Shown: positions 1-13,020, counted from the first letter of the stretch. The stretch: DNA of 64,000 bases from Cryptomeria japonica (GCF_030272615.1 NC_081409.1:246825502-246889501); one strand, 5' to 3'. The notes: generated from the sequence alone by a model not told the origin. Program-made: numbers and translations.

Positions 1-827
1 CAGACTGACAAAGGTATTTTCATCTGTCAAACTAAATATGCTAAGGATTGTTGAAGAAATTTGGTATGGGAGATTCTAAACCAGTAAGTACTCCTATGGT
101 TACAAGTGAGAAATTGACAAGAAAAGATGTTTCTGCACCGGTAAATCCTACAAGATACAAATCTATAATTGGAGGTCTGCTTTATTTAACTCAGACTAGG
201 CCTCACATTATGAATGCTGTTTGTATTGTTTCATGATTTCAGAGTGATCCTAGAGAAAATCATGAGATGGCGGTGAAAAGGATTTTTAGATACTTGCAAG
301 GTACATCTAAACATGATTTGTGGTACCCTAAGGATGATAACTTTACTTTATGTGCATATACAGATGCTGATTGGGTTGGAGATGTTGATGACCAAAAAAG
401 TACTTCCGGTGGAGCTTTCTTTCTTGGAAAGAAATTGGTTTCATGGATCAACAAGAAACAATCATGTACCTCTTTATCTACTGCTGAAGCCGAGTATGTT
501 GTTGCTGCTACTAACTGTACACAAGTTTTATGGATGAAGAAAATGTTGAAGGATATAAAGGTGGATTGTGATGCATCGGTAGTTATTCACTGTGATAACT
601 TTGCTGCTATTGATATATCAAAGAATTCGGTATTTTATTCTAAAACAAAGCACATATTTATTAAATCTAACATTTTGAAGGAGAAGGTGGAAGCAAATGA
701 AGTTAGACTGGTTTATGTGAACACTAAAGAGCATATTGCATATATTTTCACTAAACCTTTGTCCATGGAATTATTTGAGTACCCGAGAGACAGATTGGGA
801 GTTTCTGCCCCTCCAGTAGAGACTTGA
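1..827 (+). pseudogene. Ty1/copia pol 3' end (RT tail and RNase H), element A
   Basis: This is the C-terminal part of a copia polyprotein that starts left of the window. It begins with the end of the reverse transcriptase (GIFICQTKYAKD, KKFGMGDSKP, GGLLYLTQTRP) and continues into the RNase H domain, with the DADWVGDVDD block near 365, STAEAEY near 478, the IHCDN block near 585 and the terminal IFTKPLS near 745. RNase H degrades the RNA strand of the RNA-DNA hybrid during reverse transcription. The frame is broken by a shift near base 47 and a TGA at 234-236 where Arg (CGA) is expected; the RNase H half from 267 to 827 is otherwise open. It ends 341 bp before the 3' LTR, the normal position. 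Element A is therefore inactive in this copy. Confidence 0.93.
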
Positions 828-1168
828 TTGATGCGGTTCGACATCAGTCCGACATGCATTATCAGAGACACTATTCATTCCGGCACTGATGTGGGATGCT
901 ACTGCTCAGGGGGAGTAGTCAACTTTGTGATTCAGAGGCTTATGTTTTTGCTTTGATATTTCGTTTAGATTTCTGGCATTGATATCAAAGGGTGAGTGAT
1001 ATTGATGTGAAAAAGAAAGTGAAAAGGGGAGTGATATTGATAAAGAAAATTTAGAGCTATATGTGGGAATTTGTTGGTTGTCTTCCACAACGGGAGACTT
1101 GTTTGACATTTCTTGGTACGTAGATGTTTTTCACATCTAGTGTTGCCATCAATGCCAAAGGGGGAGAT
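828..1168 (+). promoter_or_regulatory. 3' untranslated region and polypurine tract of element A
   Basis: Non-coding stretch between the pol stop and the 3' LTR. The polypurine tract AAAGGGGGAGA at about 1,157-1,167 touches the LTR and would prime plus-strand DNA synthesis. Extra purine-rich blocks occur at about 907-917 and 1,023-1,032. The phrase CATCAATGCCAAAGGGGGAG is shared with elements B and F. Confidence 0.8.
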
Positions 1169-2370
1169 TGTTGGCCATTTGGTGGAATTGGTTATGTGTT
1201 GCATTGATGTTTTGTCATTGATGCCAACACTAGCTGTTTGGATGCTTTACCGACACACTTCTGGTCCCGGTAAGTTAAGTGGCTTCTGGTTAACCTGGAT
1301 CTGACATGATCTGGTATAGTCTGGTGATGGAATTGGCTTGTTCATGATACTTATACTCATATTTGGTCATTTGGTTTTGGTATGGAGATCAGATGCTATC
1401 CCGCTTGCTTAGAAGCTTGATTTCTAGTTCCGATGAGGGTTTCATCGACAAAGCTTTTGATGGAGATCTTTGATGAATTGCATAAGTGGTGTTGGTGCAA
1501 CTTCTGATGGAGTTTCAGGATGTTGTTGGTGATCATGTTCGAGACTTGGAGGATGGAGATCATTGATGAAGCGTGTGGACCTATACTTGGTCCCGGTTGA
1601 TCTAGGTTATGGACTGACTTTAATGTAACGTGTGGATAGGACCTATTGATGTATTTTCGGGATGTCTTATGTGTTGATATTATTTGTTTGGTCTAAGGCC
1701 AACATGGTTTGTAATTATGTAATCGGTTTATTGTTTGGTGGCCGACTTGATTATTTATGGTCGAGGGTTTATAAATATAGATGTAAGATCTCATTGTAGA
1801 TCATCATGGTTAATGTAAGAGGTCATGGTCAAGGAATGTAATGTGCGAATAATGTAATATGTAGGGGAGTTGGTCGATCATTGGAGGTCGAATTGGGTTT
1901 ATGTAAGAGGATTTAGTCCTTCGGTATTAAACTTAACGAAAACTTTACTCAGGCATAGGAGATGCTATCTTTTGTAGTTCAACACTTCTCTGGATTGTAG
2001 TATGGATTTATATGTAGTCAGTGAGGCTCCTTTTGTGATGAGTAGTGCGCTCTAGGTTGTTGGCCTTCCTAGAAGTGCAGGCCCCTCAATTGTAATTCAC
2101 ATACTTACTGCAGAAGTATTATCTGACTGTGGGTAGGCTTCCCACCGTGGTTTTTCCCTTTATTGGGTTTTCCATGTACAAATCTTGGTGTTATGTGGAT
2201 GGTTTTTATTCTGTGATTATTGTTTATGCTTAATTGGTTTAACTGCTATTCCGGTATTAATGTTTTAGGTTTCGGTATTAAAGTTTAAATTGCTAACGGT
2301 TCCTGTAATCTATGATAACTGATTCACCCCCCCTTCTCAGTTGTCTTCCGATTATTTGAACTATTTAACA
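1169..2370 (+). mobile_element. 3' LTR of copia element A
   Basis: A 1,202-bp LTR starting TGTTGGCC directly after the polypurine tract and ending ATTTAACA. It carries the marks common to the copia LTRs here: a TTGTCATTGATG block about 50 bp in, the GTGGTTTTTCCC...GGGTTTTCCA block at about 2,145-2,175, and GATTCACCCCCCC at about 2,321 close to the 3' end. The 5' end of element A is outside the window, so the target duplication cannot be tested. Confidence 0.85.
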
Positions 2371-3445
2371 GGTAGCAAGGGGTGCGTAAAGGAAGAGTTT
2401 TTAATTAACAAGACTTGGCGGATGGGGTGGAGCAACCTTTGTACACCGACAATTTGCATTCTATGCCGATGATCTCAATGGCTACTCTCTCGAGACCGTG
2501 TCGTCCAAAATGGTGAGTGTTACCAAAACAACATTTAGGCCTCTATGTTGAGCGTCCAACTAATAGGAGATAGAGGTGCTTACAGGCTGATCCACGATGG
2601 AAGCCAACTTCTCACTTGGGGCTACAAAACAATAGGTGCCTTCATGGGGGTCATTTTAGAGGAGTGCACAAGACATATATATTTAAAATTGAAGACCCCC
2701 AGTTCCTACGAATGGTGGACATGTTGTTGGGAGAGAATTACATGATGTCTTCATTTAGAATTCAAACAAATGCAGATGTGACCTCCATTTTTTTGGCTTG
2801 GTATTTGGAGTTGGGAATAAAGGACGATGCAAAATGGGTGATGAGAGAATGTGTCAGAGAGGAATAGAAAGAGGGTCTCAACACTTTCTTATTAATGGTG
2901 TGACCAGGAGAAGGTTTAGTTACAAGTGATGGAGAGTGGGTGCATGTGGTTGAGTTCAAGCCACCATTGAGGCGATTTTTAGCTTGGGATGTTGATGATA
3001 ACCATGAATAAAGAAGAGTCAAAGCATAGGATGGATGAAGGCATATTAAAGAGTATCTTATAAATAAAGAGGCAATGATGCAAGACCAGGAAGGCGAGGC
3101 AACAAAGAAGAAGCCATACTTCAAGAAAGAAGACTATTGGCTCAATAGAGGAATGAGCAAAGGTTAATTTTCAAAATAGTAAAGGATGGTTGTATCTTCT
3201 TAATGTTCTAGTATATGTATTAGGCCTTAGGAGCATGGCCATTTTGTATATTGTTTTTGATGGGTATGGGTGTTAGAGAAAATGGTTAGGAAGTTGATAT
3301 ATATGGTTTTCTAGGTTGATTTAGAGGTTAGGAGATGGGGGTGGTTGGATGGTTATGTATGTAATGGGCATTACATTTTGCTTAGCAACTATATAACTCT
3401 TATTTTTATTAATACACAATATATAGCTTTAATCGATAAAAAAAT
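2371..3445 (+). other. Unidentified retroposon-like segment with LINE-like A-tail
   Basis: This stretch has more coding-like composition than the DNA after it and ends with an A-run at 3,438-3,444 preceded by TTTAATCGAT, which resembles tails of plant LINEs. Short reading frames (2,545-2,745; 2,616-2,867; a stretch near 2,930-3,010 reading GEWVHVVEFKPPLRRF) look like pieces of one decayed protein gene in shifting frames. I do not recognise the family and found no convincing target duplication. It could be a 5'-truncated LINE tail or a retrocopy of a host transcript. Confidence 0.3.
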
Positions 3446-4689
3446 GCATTGATATTAAAAATCAAAATTTAATATTTTAAATTCAAATTATTGTCTTTAT
3501 CTTTTTCTCTAAGCATAATTTCACCTAAGACTAGTCAAGTTTTATTTTATATTTATTAACCTTCACTACTTTTACACATTAATTTATTTTAAATAATAAA
3601 ATTAAAAGAAGAAAATAAGTAGTTACACGACATTTTTTACAATTATTTTTTAAGGCAAATTTCTACCATAGGATAACTCCCCTTATATTAATTTTCAAAA
3701 AGAAAGTTATAGATCCATCAATATTTTGCTTTGTACATTACATTCAACCTTACTTGGGCTTGTATGTGTAAAGTATTCTTAATCCCTTTGCCAACTCTTG
3801 CATTCTCTTTATTCGTATTGCCAAGAGTAGGTTGTTATTTGAGCTGATGCATTTGGGAAATGACTCCATATTATTTTTGATGATACATTTGTAGTACATC
3901 TCTATTGCTTCTTCTATTTTTTATTGCTTTGTGCCTTCTTACACTTAATAGTGTCACAAAAAAATCCCTCCCCATAATTAGCAATTTGTTGAAAGGTAAT
4001 ATTGTAGGGATGATGGCTCAAGCAAACTTCTCTTTGAGGTAACTATTGGCCATGATCTTCCCAAATATTTTCCTACTAGTGGAAAGAATGAAAGTGGAGA
4101 GAAAGATGTCAATCGGATCATCGTCATGGATGTGGTTAACATTGAGCTTGTGGACTTTGATCACCTCTCTTTGCTTCCTCAATGGAGGGGTCCTCAATCT
4201 TGAAGACTTTTTGGAGTTGGGTAGACAAATCCTCCAATATACATGGGAACACATAGTTGTGTATCACAATGCGTGCCCTTTTGGTTTTAGATCCTTTTTC
4301 CATCTTTAAATAGTGGCTCAAGCACCACCTCCAAACTTGTATATCCTTGTGCATTTCTCGTGACTGCTTAGAGTAGACTACAACTCCGTTCCATGATCCC
4401 ATTTATCTTAAGGCAATCTTCTTGTTGCATTATCAACCACTCATAGGACATAATTCAATATTTTAAAAAGTCTATCACCACTATGCAATTTGTACTAATG
4501 ATGTTTTGTAGCTCCCTCCACTCTTAAAAAATGTTGGATATTTTGGATTGTTCAATTTGATTGATTGCTTGGTTAGACAAATAATTGCTACATTGTTTGC
4601 TAATTTGTAATGTGTCTAACTGTGTATTCCTCAATTGACTTTAAGTTCATGTGCATCTATTCTATCCACATTATAGATCCCTCACTTGG
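3446..4689. other. AT-rich stretch, no supported gene
   Basis: AT-rich DNA with homopolymer runs. Small reading frames on both strands at 4,018-4,402 overlap each other and match nothing I know. The minus-strand one could be the remote 3' part of the LINE that follows, but I see no motif to prove it. Confidence 0.5.
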
Positions 4690-4960
4690 TGCCTTCTATG
4701 ATGCTATTGTTTGGACCATGTTAATCGAGTTCCCTTTGATCTTGATGTGATTGATTCTTTCATTCACACAATGCTTTAGTCCTTCAAAAAAAGCCATGAA
4801 TTTGACTTAATTGTTGGAATTGCTTAATAGTTTCTTAACCCTTGTCCAACATAAATTCCTTGTCTCATTTCTAATGATGAAGCTCGCCCTAGAGGCCCTA
4901 GGGTTTCCATCAATGCTATGTCAAAATTGAGATTTAGTCTTTCTTGAGGGCCAAGCAACC
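4690..4960 (-). pseudogene. LINE RNase H-like domain remnant
   Basis: Minus-strand translation in two frames gives NFD, then GNPRASRASFIIRNETRN, then a stretch with VKFMAFFEGLKHC and INHIKIKGNS. This follows the plant RVT_3 type RNase H pattern (DG..GNPG..G.GFIIR..., then AE..A...GL..., then ...GDS). The catalytic Asp of the NFD start and the Glu of the AEF-like motif (here VKF) are damaged or lie across a frameshift. The domain lies at the C-terminal end of ORF2 in some plant LINEs, which fits its place downstream of the reverse transcriptase. Confidence 0.6.
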
Positions 4961-5469
4961 TCTTTGTCCACTAAAGAAAGTGTCTACAAATATGCAAATA
5001 TGAGAGGAGAGATAATAATCAACACACCTCCAAATTACCAAAACAACCATATCTATAATCACTCAATAAGATTTGGGTCCCCAAAATGACTGTTGAGTTC
5101 TCGATTGTTGAGTTGCCCTAAAGACCCATTTGTAACAATCATGTTTCTTTCTTTAACTTCTTGCTACATAACCCAAAGGACATAAATTCCAATTCCTATG
5201 AGAAGATCCATAAATGCTAAACTAAATATTTAACTCCCCTCTTGATATTGTAATTATCTAGAAATATTATATATTTAATGAATTACTTCTATGTGTGCCC
5301 AATTAACCCAGGGCAAAATAAAATGGGTCAATATTGACCAAAATACAAATTTTAACATTAAGGGACATAACACGTGATGAGTGTGATTTGCTTGAATTCA
5401 TTTTATCCTTCCCACATAAATTTATGTTGTATTTTATTAAATTTATTTTGTACCTTCGATGTCAAGCTA

Positions 5470-7250
5470 AGGCATGACACCATGTAGATTGGAATGACTA
5501 CGATGAGAACCTTGATCATAGCTATTCTTCTTGCGAGCATCAACATGAACCCTTCCACGTATCACTCTTCATTTTTCATTTGCCTATTGTTTCCAACTAT
5601 AGATTCATCCTCACTACTCGACTGAACATGTGTATGCCAATATATGTGCCAGGGAGTGATTCGATGACAAATCCCAAAGTGGAAGCTATCTTGTGTTGTG
5701 TTGATCCTTTGGTATTGAAGAAATAACTTAATAATTTTTTTATTGACTATCTTGAGCATTTGACATACTCTTCTAATGTTGCTTTGATTGCTACTATCTC
5801 TTCTATCATGGTTGCATTGTATAGAAGCGTGCCATAATTGAATTGTTGATGGGTGATGGTTAGTATATTTTGTGACAATTTGAGCCTTTTCCAACTATTG
5901 AGACTAACTTTATGTGTTATTAGCCTACTTAATCCATCTTTCATTAAGACAAAAGGAAGGTGTAAAGTGGATTGCCTTGTTTGATGCCTCTAGCCCCTTT
6001 GAAAAATCCACATGGAGAGCCAGTGATCAAAATATAATATCTTGTTTATGAGATGCATGCACATATTTATTTTAGCCATTTATGACTAAACATAATTTTT
6101 TCCATCTTTTCAATAGAAATATCCATTACTTTGTCATAGGCCTTGCTAATGTCTACCTTTATCATCATACCTTTTAGACTGTGTATTTTGATAGAATGGA
6201 TTAAATCATGTGTTATGATGGTTGCTTAAGTTATGTTACATTCTGGAATAAATCCACTCTACTCTTAGGAGATTTGTTGGAAGGATGGAATTTAATTAGT
6301 TTTTCATCACCTTGGATAGGACCTTGCAAATCCTATTGCATTAGGATAATGGTCTAGAATTTGCAAAAGATGAATAGTTCAACTTCTTAGGAATTAGCTA
6401 GATATATTTAAATTATTGAAATCTCTAGGTATTTTCCTATATTTTCTTGATCTTCCACAAATATCTAGATGTCCTTACCCATGAAGTCCCAACATGATTG
6501 GTAAAATGAGGCTAGGAATTCATTAAGTCCTAGAGATTTGTACGAACGTGATTGGAAGAGTTCATTCATGACTTCTTGAATTGCAATAAGAGAGTCGAGG
6601 TAGTCATTGTCTATGTCTTTCTTCAATTGTGGTATTACCTCTGAAAAGTTGTTGTGTAAGGGCTCTACTGAATTGTTCCCTACTAGTAGAGTTTGAAAGA
6701 AGTGGACTTCATTTTGTAAGTCTACATTTTTTTGTTAGTGATTTCCCATCGCTTGTGTTTATCTATGAAGTTTTGTTTTGTTCTCTTCTAGCCTTTGTAG
6801 TATTGTGAAGAACTTTATATTAAGTTCCCCTTTGCCAATCCATGTCTCTCATGATTTAGAGCACTAATAAAACTCTTCTCATGTGATAATTTAATTTTAC
6901 TCTACCAACAAGGCTTTCTCCTTGGTGTAATCCTCTTGATACATGCCTTTGATGATAAATTTTTCATTTAGGTCTTCCATTTCTAATTTGATGGTCTCCT
7001 TGGAAGATATTTTTGAAAGTTATTTTTCATGTTTTAAAGTTTTCCTTCATGTGTTGAAGCTTCTTGTGAAATATATATTCTTGACCCATTTAGGTCTTGT
7101 GGATCATATTGTAATGCGTACTTTAAGCATGTGGTCATGGACACAAACAAATATTTTTTTGAATCCAAAGAAGACCTTTACAAACATCTTTAATTTATGT
7201 GTGCACTTAATGACATTGTACATGCAATGTCGTAGAAGCACATTGCCTCA
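5470..7250 (-). pseudogene. LINE reverse transcriptase remnant
   Basis: Conserved L1 blocks are readable in order on the minus strand: NIKFFTILQRLEE near 6,810 (like TKFFH..T..RR), MMIKVDISKAYDKV near 6,170 (block A with the first catalytic Asp), ITGSPCGFFKGARGIKQGNP near 6,000 (like NG.P.GFF.S.RGLRQGDP), then ITHQQFNYGTLLYN near 5,850 where FADD is expected, and the LPGTYIGIHM block near 5,640 (like LP.KYLGIPL). The FADD catalytic pair has become FNYG, and many stops occur. It cannot make an active enzyme. Confidence 0.8.
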
Positions 7251-7259
7251 AATATGAGG

Positions 7260-9240
7260 TAGGATATGGTTATTTCCATTCTACCTCCAAAATCACCATT
7301 GTACTAATAATCACCATAAAAAAGATTTTCCATCATCAATATTGATGAAGGAATCCAAATTAAGATAATTAATGAAGGTTAACTCAAGATAATTAACACA
7401 CTAGGGGTCATTGAAGTAATACATACCGTGTTTCAACAAGGGTGAGATTTTTCTTTATAAACTAACAAAATTTTTAGTTACGAGGGAGGAGTAACATAGG
7501 AAACCAATATTCTTGAAGTATTATATTTGCCCAATGAGATACTACTTTCATTTTTGTTTACACTTGTATGTGATATCTTATTAGAGAAAGACTAATGACT
7601 AAAAATCTATTTAAGAATACAAATACACTTATATTATGTTTTTTCCATGCCTACTAGTTATAACCAATGCTATCTATAGATATATAACTATCTCAATTAG
7701 ATGTATAATTTGTAATATCAAAGTTTGATATATCCTTACTTATAGCACTATTAATTACTTATCATATTATTTTATTCATCATACTTTATCACTTGGTATT
7801 ATGTGGATATTTTACACTCATGAATTAGATCAATCTTTTATAATTCACAAAGTTTCACTTCTATTCAATACACCTCCAATAGGTTAATGTAATTACTTAC
7901 ACTTATCTAACTAAGGAATACATATATAAGTCTTGGTTAACTACTAAGGTTTTTATTCAACCAATGCATTTGAAGACTACCTCACTTATTCAATGCAGAT
8001 GATCAATTGATTAGTTTCCAATACTAGGAAAAGTTTGTTGTCTACCCAGGATAGTTTATGTTCACCTACAATCCCAAATTCTTGATATGAGGAATATAAG
8101 CTACTATTTTAAAAAAGTATCCAACACTTGTGATTGAATATCATTCACATACATAAGGGAAATAATATAGCGAATAATCACTAAAAATGATCTAACAATA
8201 ATAAATTATCCCACAATGTATTCAACATGTTTATAAAGAATCTATAAAATGTGTTTACTTGAGAAATCACATCATTGTTAGCTAGAATAGATGTCAACAA
8301 TCCTTCATAGTTAATTTCCTCATTACTAGGTGACACACATTATACAACATCATGCTAAGCTAAAATTATTTATCAAAACTATCCCCACAAATATTTACTA
8401 TAAAATATATTTATATTAGGGTCTTCTACTATACAATAGTAATGTTTTAAATAACAGGTTTGAATAAACATCTATGCTTCTCATATTAAATCTTTACATA
8501 CTCTTATTATATTTTATTCTAGTTGATCAATTAGCATTATCTTCATTCGAACCAAGGAGATATAAGGACACAAGTGCTTTGATAACTTAAAATACATTAT
8601 AGAACCCTTTATTTAATATAAAATAAATAAACATTTTTCTACCTTCTAAGTTTTGTCTCATATACCCTTAGTTTTAGTCATTTCGTGTCCATGTATGTTA
8701 TGACAACCAAATAATATATCATCAACATTAGAAATAATGACCTGATTGTTACATGTAGTTAAGGACATATATGATAAAAGAAAAGTGTGTTATAGTAACA
8801 TCAAGAATTAAGGGTAGAATAAAGTGACTTTTGTAGGAGAGATCAAGATTTTATAGACATGAGTTTAAATATAGCAACCTATACTAGGTGGATTATTATA
8901 ACAAAATCAATTGTTCTCCTTGTTAAATATTGATTCATATTGGATTAGCCATTACAAAAGGTTCACATTTAGAACATTGATTCATGAATGTTATAACTAT
9001 TTACACAATCCTTTATTCCGTAAAGATAATTTTGAAAACCTAATTCATACAACCATGCACGATATGGAGTAATCTTTCAATATTAACTCTTAAGTGATAC
9101 AATACCATTGAGTGCACACATGGATAAGTCGCATCTGTAAGGTCTTCTTTGGCTCTATTTGTTTTGGTTTTTGTGTCGATGAGCACATGTTTAAAGTAGT
9201 CACGATACATGCCACCATTTCCCTAAGAGTTCCATTAAAT
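7260..9240 (-). mobile_element. Copia pol relic inserted in the LINE
   Basis: This AT-rich block separates LINE endonuclease from reverse transcriptase. On the minus strand VIISNVDDILFG at about 8,735 matches the copia reverse-transcriptase active site (Y/VVDDI.FG). Further down, GLLTSILANNDVISQVNTFY near 8,290 matches the pattern GSL.YLT..RPDI...V...., and AISKDISNFDITNY near 7,720 matches the RNase H segment AISISKNPV.H.RTKHI. No LTRs were recognised. The assignment rests on weak spaced matches in order; exact limits are guesses. Confidence 0.5.
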
Positions 9241-10010
9241 ACAAAATTAGATATCACATTTTCTCAAATCAAAACTAGGTTTGCAGAGGTGAATGCTTCT
9301 TTGAGATGGATAAGTCCATTGGAAAGTGGTCTGAGGTGGATATAGGTCTCATTTGAGAGATGAGAAGCAATGGAAGCTGGCACCAACTTGTTAATAGTAG
9401 AAACTAATCTAGTCTTTCTGCAAGGTTTGTGAAACCTGCGTTTTTGTTGTTCCATGCATATTTCCCATTGGATGGAGCCATGTTGATGAAGTTATTGTGG
9501 TTGATGAAATATGAAAAATCTCTCTATGATTGAGATATTACTCATGCCACTCGATTTCTCATTTGAGTTAAGTATTGCATTAAAATATCCTCTAACCATG
9601 GGTTTTTCATGGTTTATTCTCATAAATACTACAATTGAATTGTTCCATATTGGTCTTTTTTTCTTTGGTTCAGAGAGAGAGTAAACATTGAAGATTAAAA
9701 ATTTAAATCCACATTTAAACTATGTACCTTAGTAGATATCCAATTGGTCTTTGAGAATTATAGTTCCGTTATAATTTTTTTGAGTTTCCATAGTAGCTCA
9801 AGACTGCCTGAAGTTCCATTCACCTCTATAAAGAAACTTGACCATCCTCTGTAGCGTTTGATGAAAATGTCTACTTAATCCTTATTCAATTTGGTCTCTT
9901 GCGACAAAAAACATGTTAGTCAATTAACAATCTAGTTGGTGCTTGATCATGCATCCCTTGTTAGGGGCATCTAAGATTCTAACATTCCATGTTAAAATTT
10001 GCATTTACCT
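9240..10010 (-). pseudogene. LINE endonuclease remnant
   Basis: The minus strand starts with LTWNVRILDAPNKGCMIK near 9,990, the typical N-terminus of L1 apurinic/apyrimidinic-type endonucleases (SWNVRGLN...KR..IK). Later blocks are EKPMVRGYFNAILNSNEKSS near 9,580 (like KP.I..GDFNAIL...EK) and the stretch 9,264-9,455 with WEICMEQQKRRFHKPCRKTR (like YTWNN.R.G...I..KLDR). GDFNAIL has become GYFNAIL, losing the Asp, and stops are frequent. In a live element this enzyme nicks the target to prime reverse transcription. Confidence 0.78.
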
Positions 10011-10539
10011 ACAAGGGAGGGGAAGCCTCCCTTGGATTTTAGAAGATAAGATTTAATTGAAGGCTGATCTCATTGAGCATCTTTTCCCCATTTTATACTT
10101 GTTTGATTTGTGAACCATATTTATATCTATCAAATTGGTGCCAATGTTGAATAGTCTGGATGTGATTTGGATTATCCTTTTGGTATCCACTATGTCAATC
10201 ACGTTCATAGCTTCATGATTCTCTAACTATGAATTATTGATTCTATTTTTGTTGTTGTCCACTTCTTTCTCCACATATGGGACCAAGGCCAATTGTTATG
10301 AAAAAAGTATATTGGGGGGTCAATGGGTTCTCTAGCACCCAATTCTCTAATTTGATTTTTATTTTCTTGTTGATTAGTATCCTTTGTTTTCTATTGCATT
10401 TGAATTTTCATAAGGAATTAGAGGCATGATACTTAAAATTGCTCTCTTCTTTTACATATCAAACAAAATATTTTTGGTGATTCTTTCTCTATCTTCTAAA
10501 TCCAAATGCCCATGGTTGTGAGAAATTTGATAGATGTTG

Positions 10540-11080
10540 GAATATATTTGATCGTTATTAGCTAGATGTGAGTGTACATTATGGTTTCACCATTACATAT
10601 ATTGACGTCTAAGGTTTTCTCGACTGAGTCTCCATTCCTTGTCAACCATTCACCTGAAAAAATTTGAAGGGTAAATTGTAGAGCTTGGTCTATATTAGTC
10701 CTTTTGCGGGTGCAACATTTATGGGATTAAAGTTGAGCATCCACCTCTACTTGTTTGAATGGGATTCATCAAAATTCCAAACAAATTCCTTTAATATGTT
10801 TTCTCTCACATCTTTAGACTCGTACCAACAACAAAAAACCCTTAAGAAGGAAATTCAACATCAAATCATCTTTCTAGTGTTTGGAGACCAATTATGTGAT
10901 TATATGCCATGTAAATCTTGGTCCCATGAACTTGTTGATTAAGGTCATCTTCTCCAACTTAGCAACACCATTGTAGACAATAAAAGATACATCAATCACT
11001 CCTTTGTTGTTAAATTCCCTAGTCCTTTTGCAAGCCTTTTTTCGTCTTCTTATTTTCTCTTTTTCTCTCTCACCATTTTT
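10540..11080 (-). pseudogene. LINE ORF1 (DUF4283-like) remnant
   Basis: A possible start codon lies near 11,074 on the minus strand, followed by a lysine-rich leader. At 10,660-10,740 the frame reads NFNPINVAPAKGLI, a stop, then TKLYNLPFKFFQVNG, which matches the DUF4283 core of plant LINE ORF1 (F.P......VWVRL..LP.EFW). ORF1 proteins bind LINE RNA. Between this part and the endonuclease (10,010-10,540) nothing is recognisable beyond decayed sequence. Confidence 0.55.
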
Positions 11081-11370
11081 TGAAGTTTGTAGATCACATG
11101 TTTATTGTAATCATATCACCTTTTCCAATTAAATCCTTAAGATGTTGGTTTTACGATTAAATATTTAAAATAAATTTACTAATTTTTAATATTTTCAAAC
11201 AATTATATATTTTTATAATAAATTCATTTTTGTCCTAAAAGAAATGGATATTTTATTCTTGTTTAAATTTTTCTTTATAATATATTATATCAAATCTTTT
11301 CATTTTTTTATTTTTTAGATTTTTAATTTTAAAAATAAATTTTTTATTGACAATCTTATTTTTTTTAGAA

Positions 11371-11545
11371 ATATATTTGATAAGATTCCAACTAACATTA
11401 TACACCTTACAACAAATGATATAAATATCACACATCAATATATTTAACAAAAATATTATATAGAAATATCATTATACCAATATATTTGATAAGATTCAAA
11501 CCAACATTATATACCTTACAACTCATAATATAAATATAATACACC
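11371..11545. repeat. Imperfect direct duplication of about 66 bp
   Basis: The block starting ATATATTTGATAAGATTC at 11,371 recurs at 11,480. Both copies continue through the shared phrases ACATTATA and CCTTACAAC. Offset is about 109 bp; copies differ at several sites, so the duplication is not recent. Confidence 0.7.
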
Positions 11546-12420
11546 ATTGAAAATGTGAACAAGAACCCCCAAATCCCCAACATAAAAAAAAAACCTACAT
11601 TAAATTATTAGTACTTAAAAGTCTTAAGTCATAGAACTTTTTATGTCACCTTTCCTCAGCCCTAATTTGTAGTGGGTGTGCCATTACATGCATTGGTGAA
11701 GTCCCACTTTATTTCCATACAAAGACTTCAACAACAATATTATTATAATATATTTGAAAACAATTATTTTCTCCACTTTTTCATCACATCACAACTTTAT
11801 TTTGTAGTCCATTCTTGGCATAAACCCCCAAAACAAAACACAAAAAGGATCTTTCAATATTTATGTGAATTATAAGCTCATCACACATAAAATAGCCATC
11901 ATATTTTTTATTTTTTTAGCTTGTAATTGTGTGGTGAAGAGATTCCCAGAGTCATATCAAACAGATGATAAATGTATGGTGACAAATCTAATCTTGTATT
12001 TTTCTTGTTTGCAGTACCCACACACAAACAAATATGTGATAAGAATATGCTAAAACTCTCCAATATATTGATGACAATTTATGCCACTTCATCACCTTGA
12101 AGAATACTTATTTACCTCACTATTTACTTATTTTCCTTGCATTTGGACTTAAAAGAATGATAGGTTTTATTAATTGTTTGAAACTCATTATTGGTCTAAA
12201 AGAGAAAGTGGATTCCCACTCTAAGTGGCCTCTATTCCCTTTCATCATTGGTCACTTATAAAGATACTTTGTCTTTATTATTAAACCGATGGGAAGGTCA
12301 GAGTGTGATTGATGAGAGAATACCCTACACAAATGCTTTCTTTAATAGTTATTTGTTTGTACTTAGTGCATATATCTTGGAGGGAATCATCCGTACATGA
12401 AAATATTACACCAATAGAAA

Positions 12421-12625
12421 TTATTGTTTGTAAATGTAATTTTTTTAATATGCTATTTGATTGCAATTTATTAGAAAATTATAATAGAAAGTTAGTGCAT
12501 AAAAATATTGAATCAATGCAAATGAGGAACACAAATATAAATAAATTATCATTTGTAAATATACTTTTCTTTATGGTACTTGATTATAATTAATTAGAAA
12601 ATTATAATAAAAAGTTATTATGAAA
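12421..12625. repeat. Imperfect direct duplication of about 80 bp
   Basis: The stretch with TTTGTAAAT...TTAGAAAATTATAATA at 12,421-12,502 recurs at 12,546-12,625 with substitutions. An 18-base piece of the first copy, at 12,450-12,467, also appears in the spacer of the inverted duplication at 13,298-13,315. Confidence 0.65.
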
Positions 12626-13020
12626 TAAATAAATGTAATTGAATATGTATAAATTTAAATATTGTTAATGTGTATATTTATAATTGATTATTATATTGAA
12701 TTATTGTATACTTAAGAATAAAAGTATAGAAATGAGTATTTATTTAGATATATAATATTTTACATAGATATTATTGTAAATTTATTCAAGGTGGAAATAT
12801 GTATTATGCATTTAATAAATTGGTTGTACTTTCCTAGTTTAGTAGAGACTTGTACTACACATGTACTATCTCTTTTTATTTTGTATTTTGGTTACATATA
12901 CTGTCTTTTGTTTACTTTTGAATAGGATTTAAATTTCAGACTCTACATGTCAATTCTTTTCATAATGACCATTCATTCAAAATTAACTTCAAATACAAAT
13001 GTGTACTTATGTATTTAGAA

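Larger units (their letters stand above)
4690..11080 (-). mobile_element. Ancient L1-type LINE, minus strand, heavily decayed
   Basis: Read on the minus strand, the order is ORF1, apurinic-type endonuclease, linker, reverse transcriptase, C-terminal RNase H, as in plant L1 LINEs. All parts are broken by many stops and shifts, so the element is very old. A copia relic of about 2 kb (7,260-9,240) splits endonuclease from reverse transcriptase. The 5' end probably lies near 11,080; the 3' end and poly-A tail were not found, so the left boundary is uncertain. Confidence 0.75.
11081..13020. other. AT-rich intergenic stretch, no supported gene
   Basis: Strongly AT-rich DNA. The small open frames here have no recognisable motif. 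Two imperfect direct duplications (listed separately) are the only structure I see. Confidence 0.6.
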
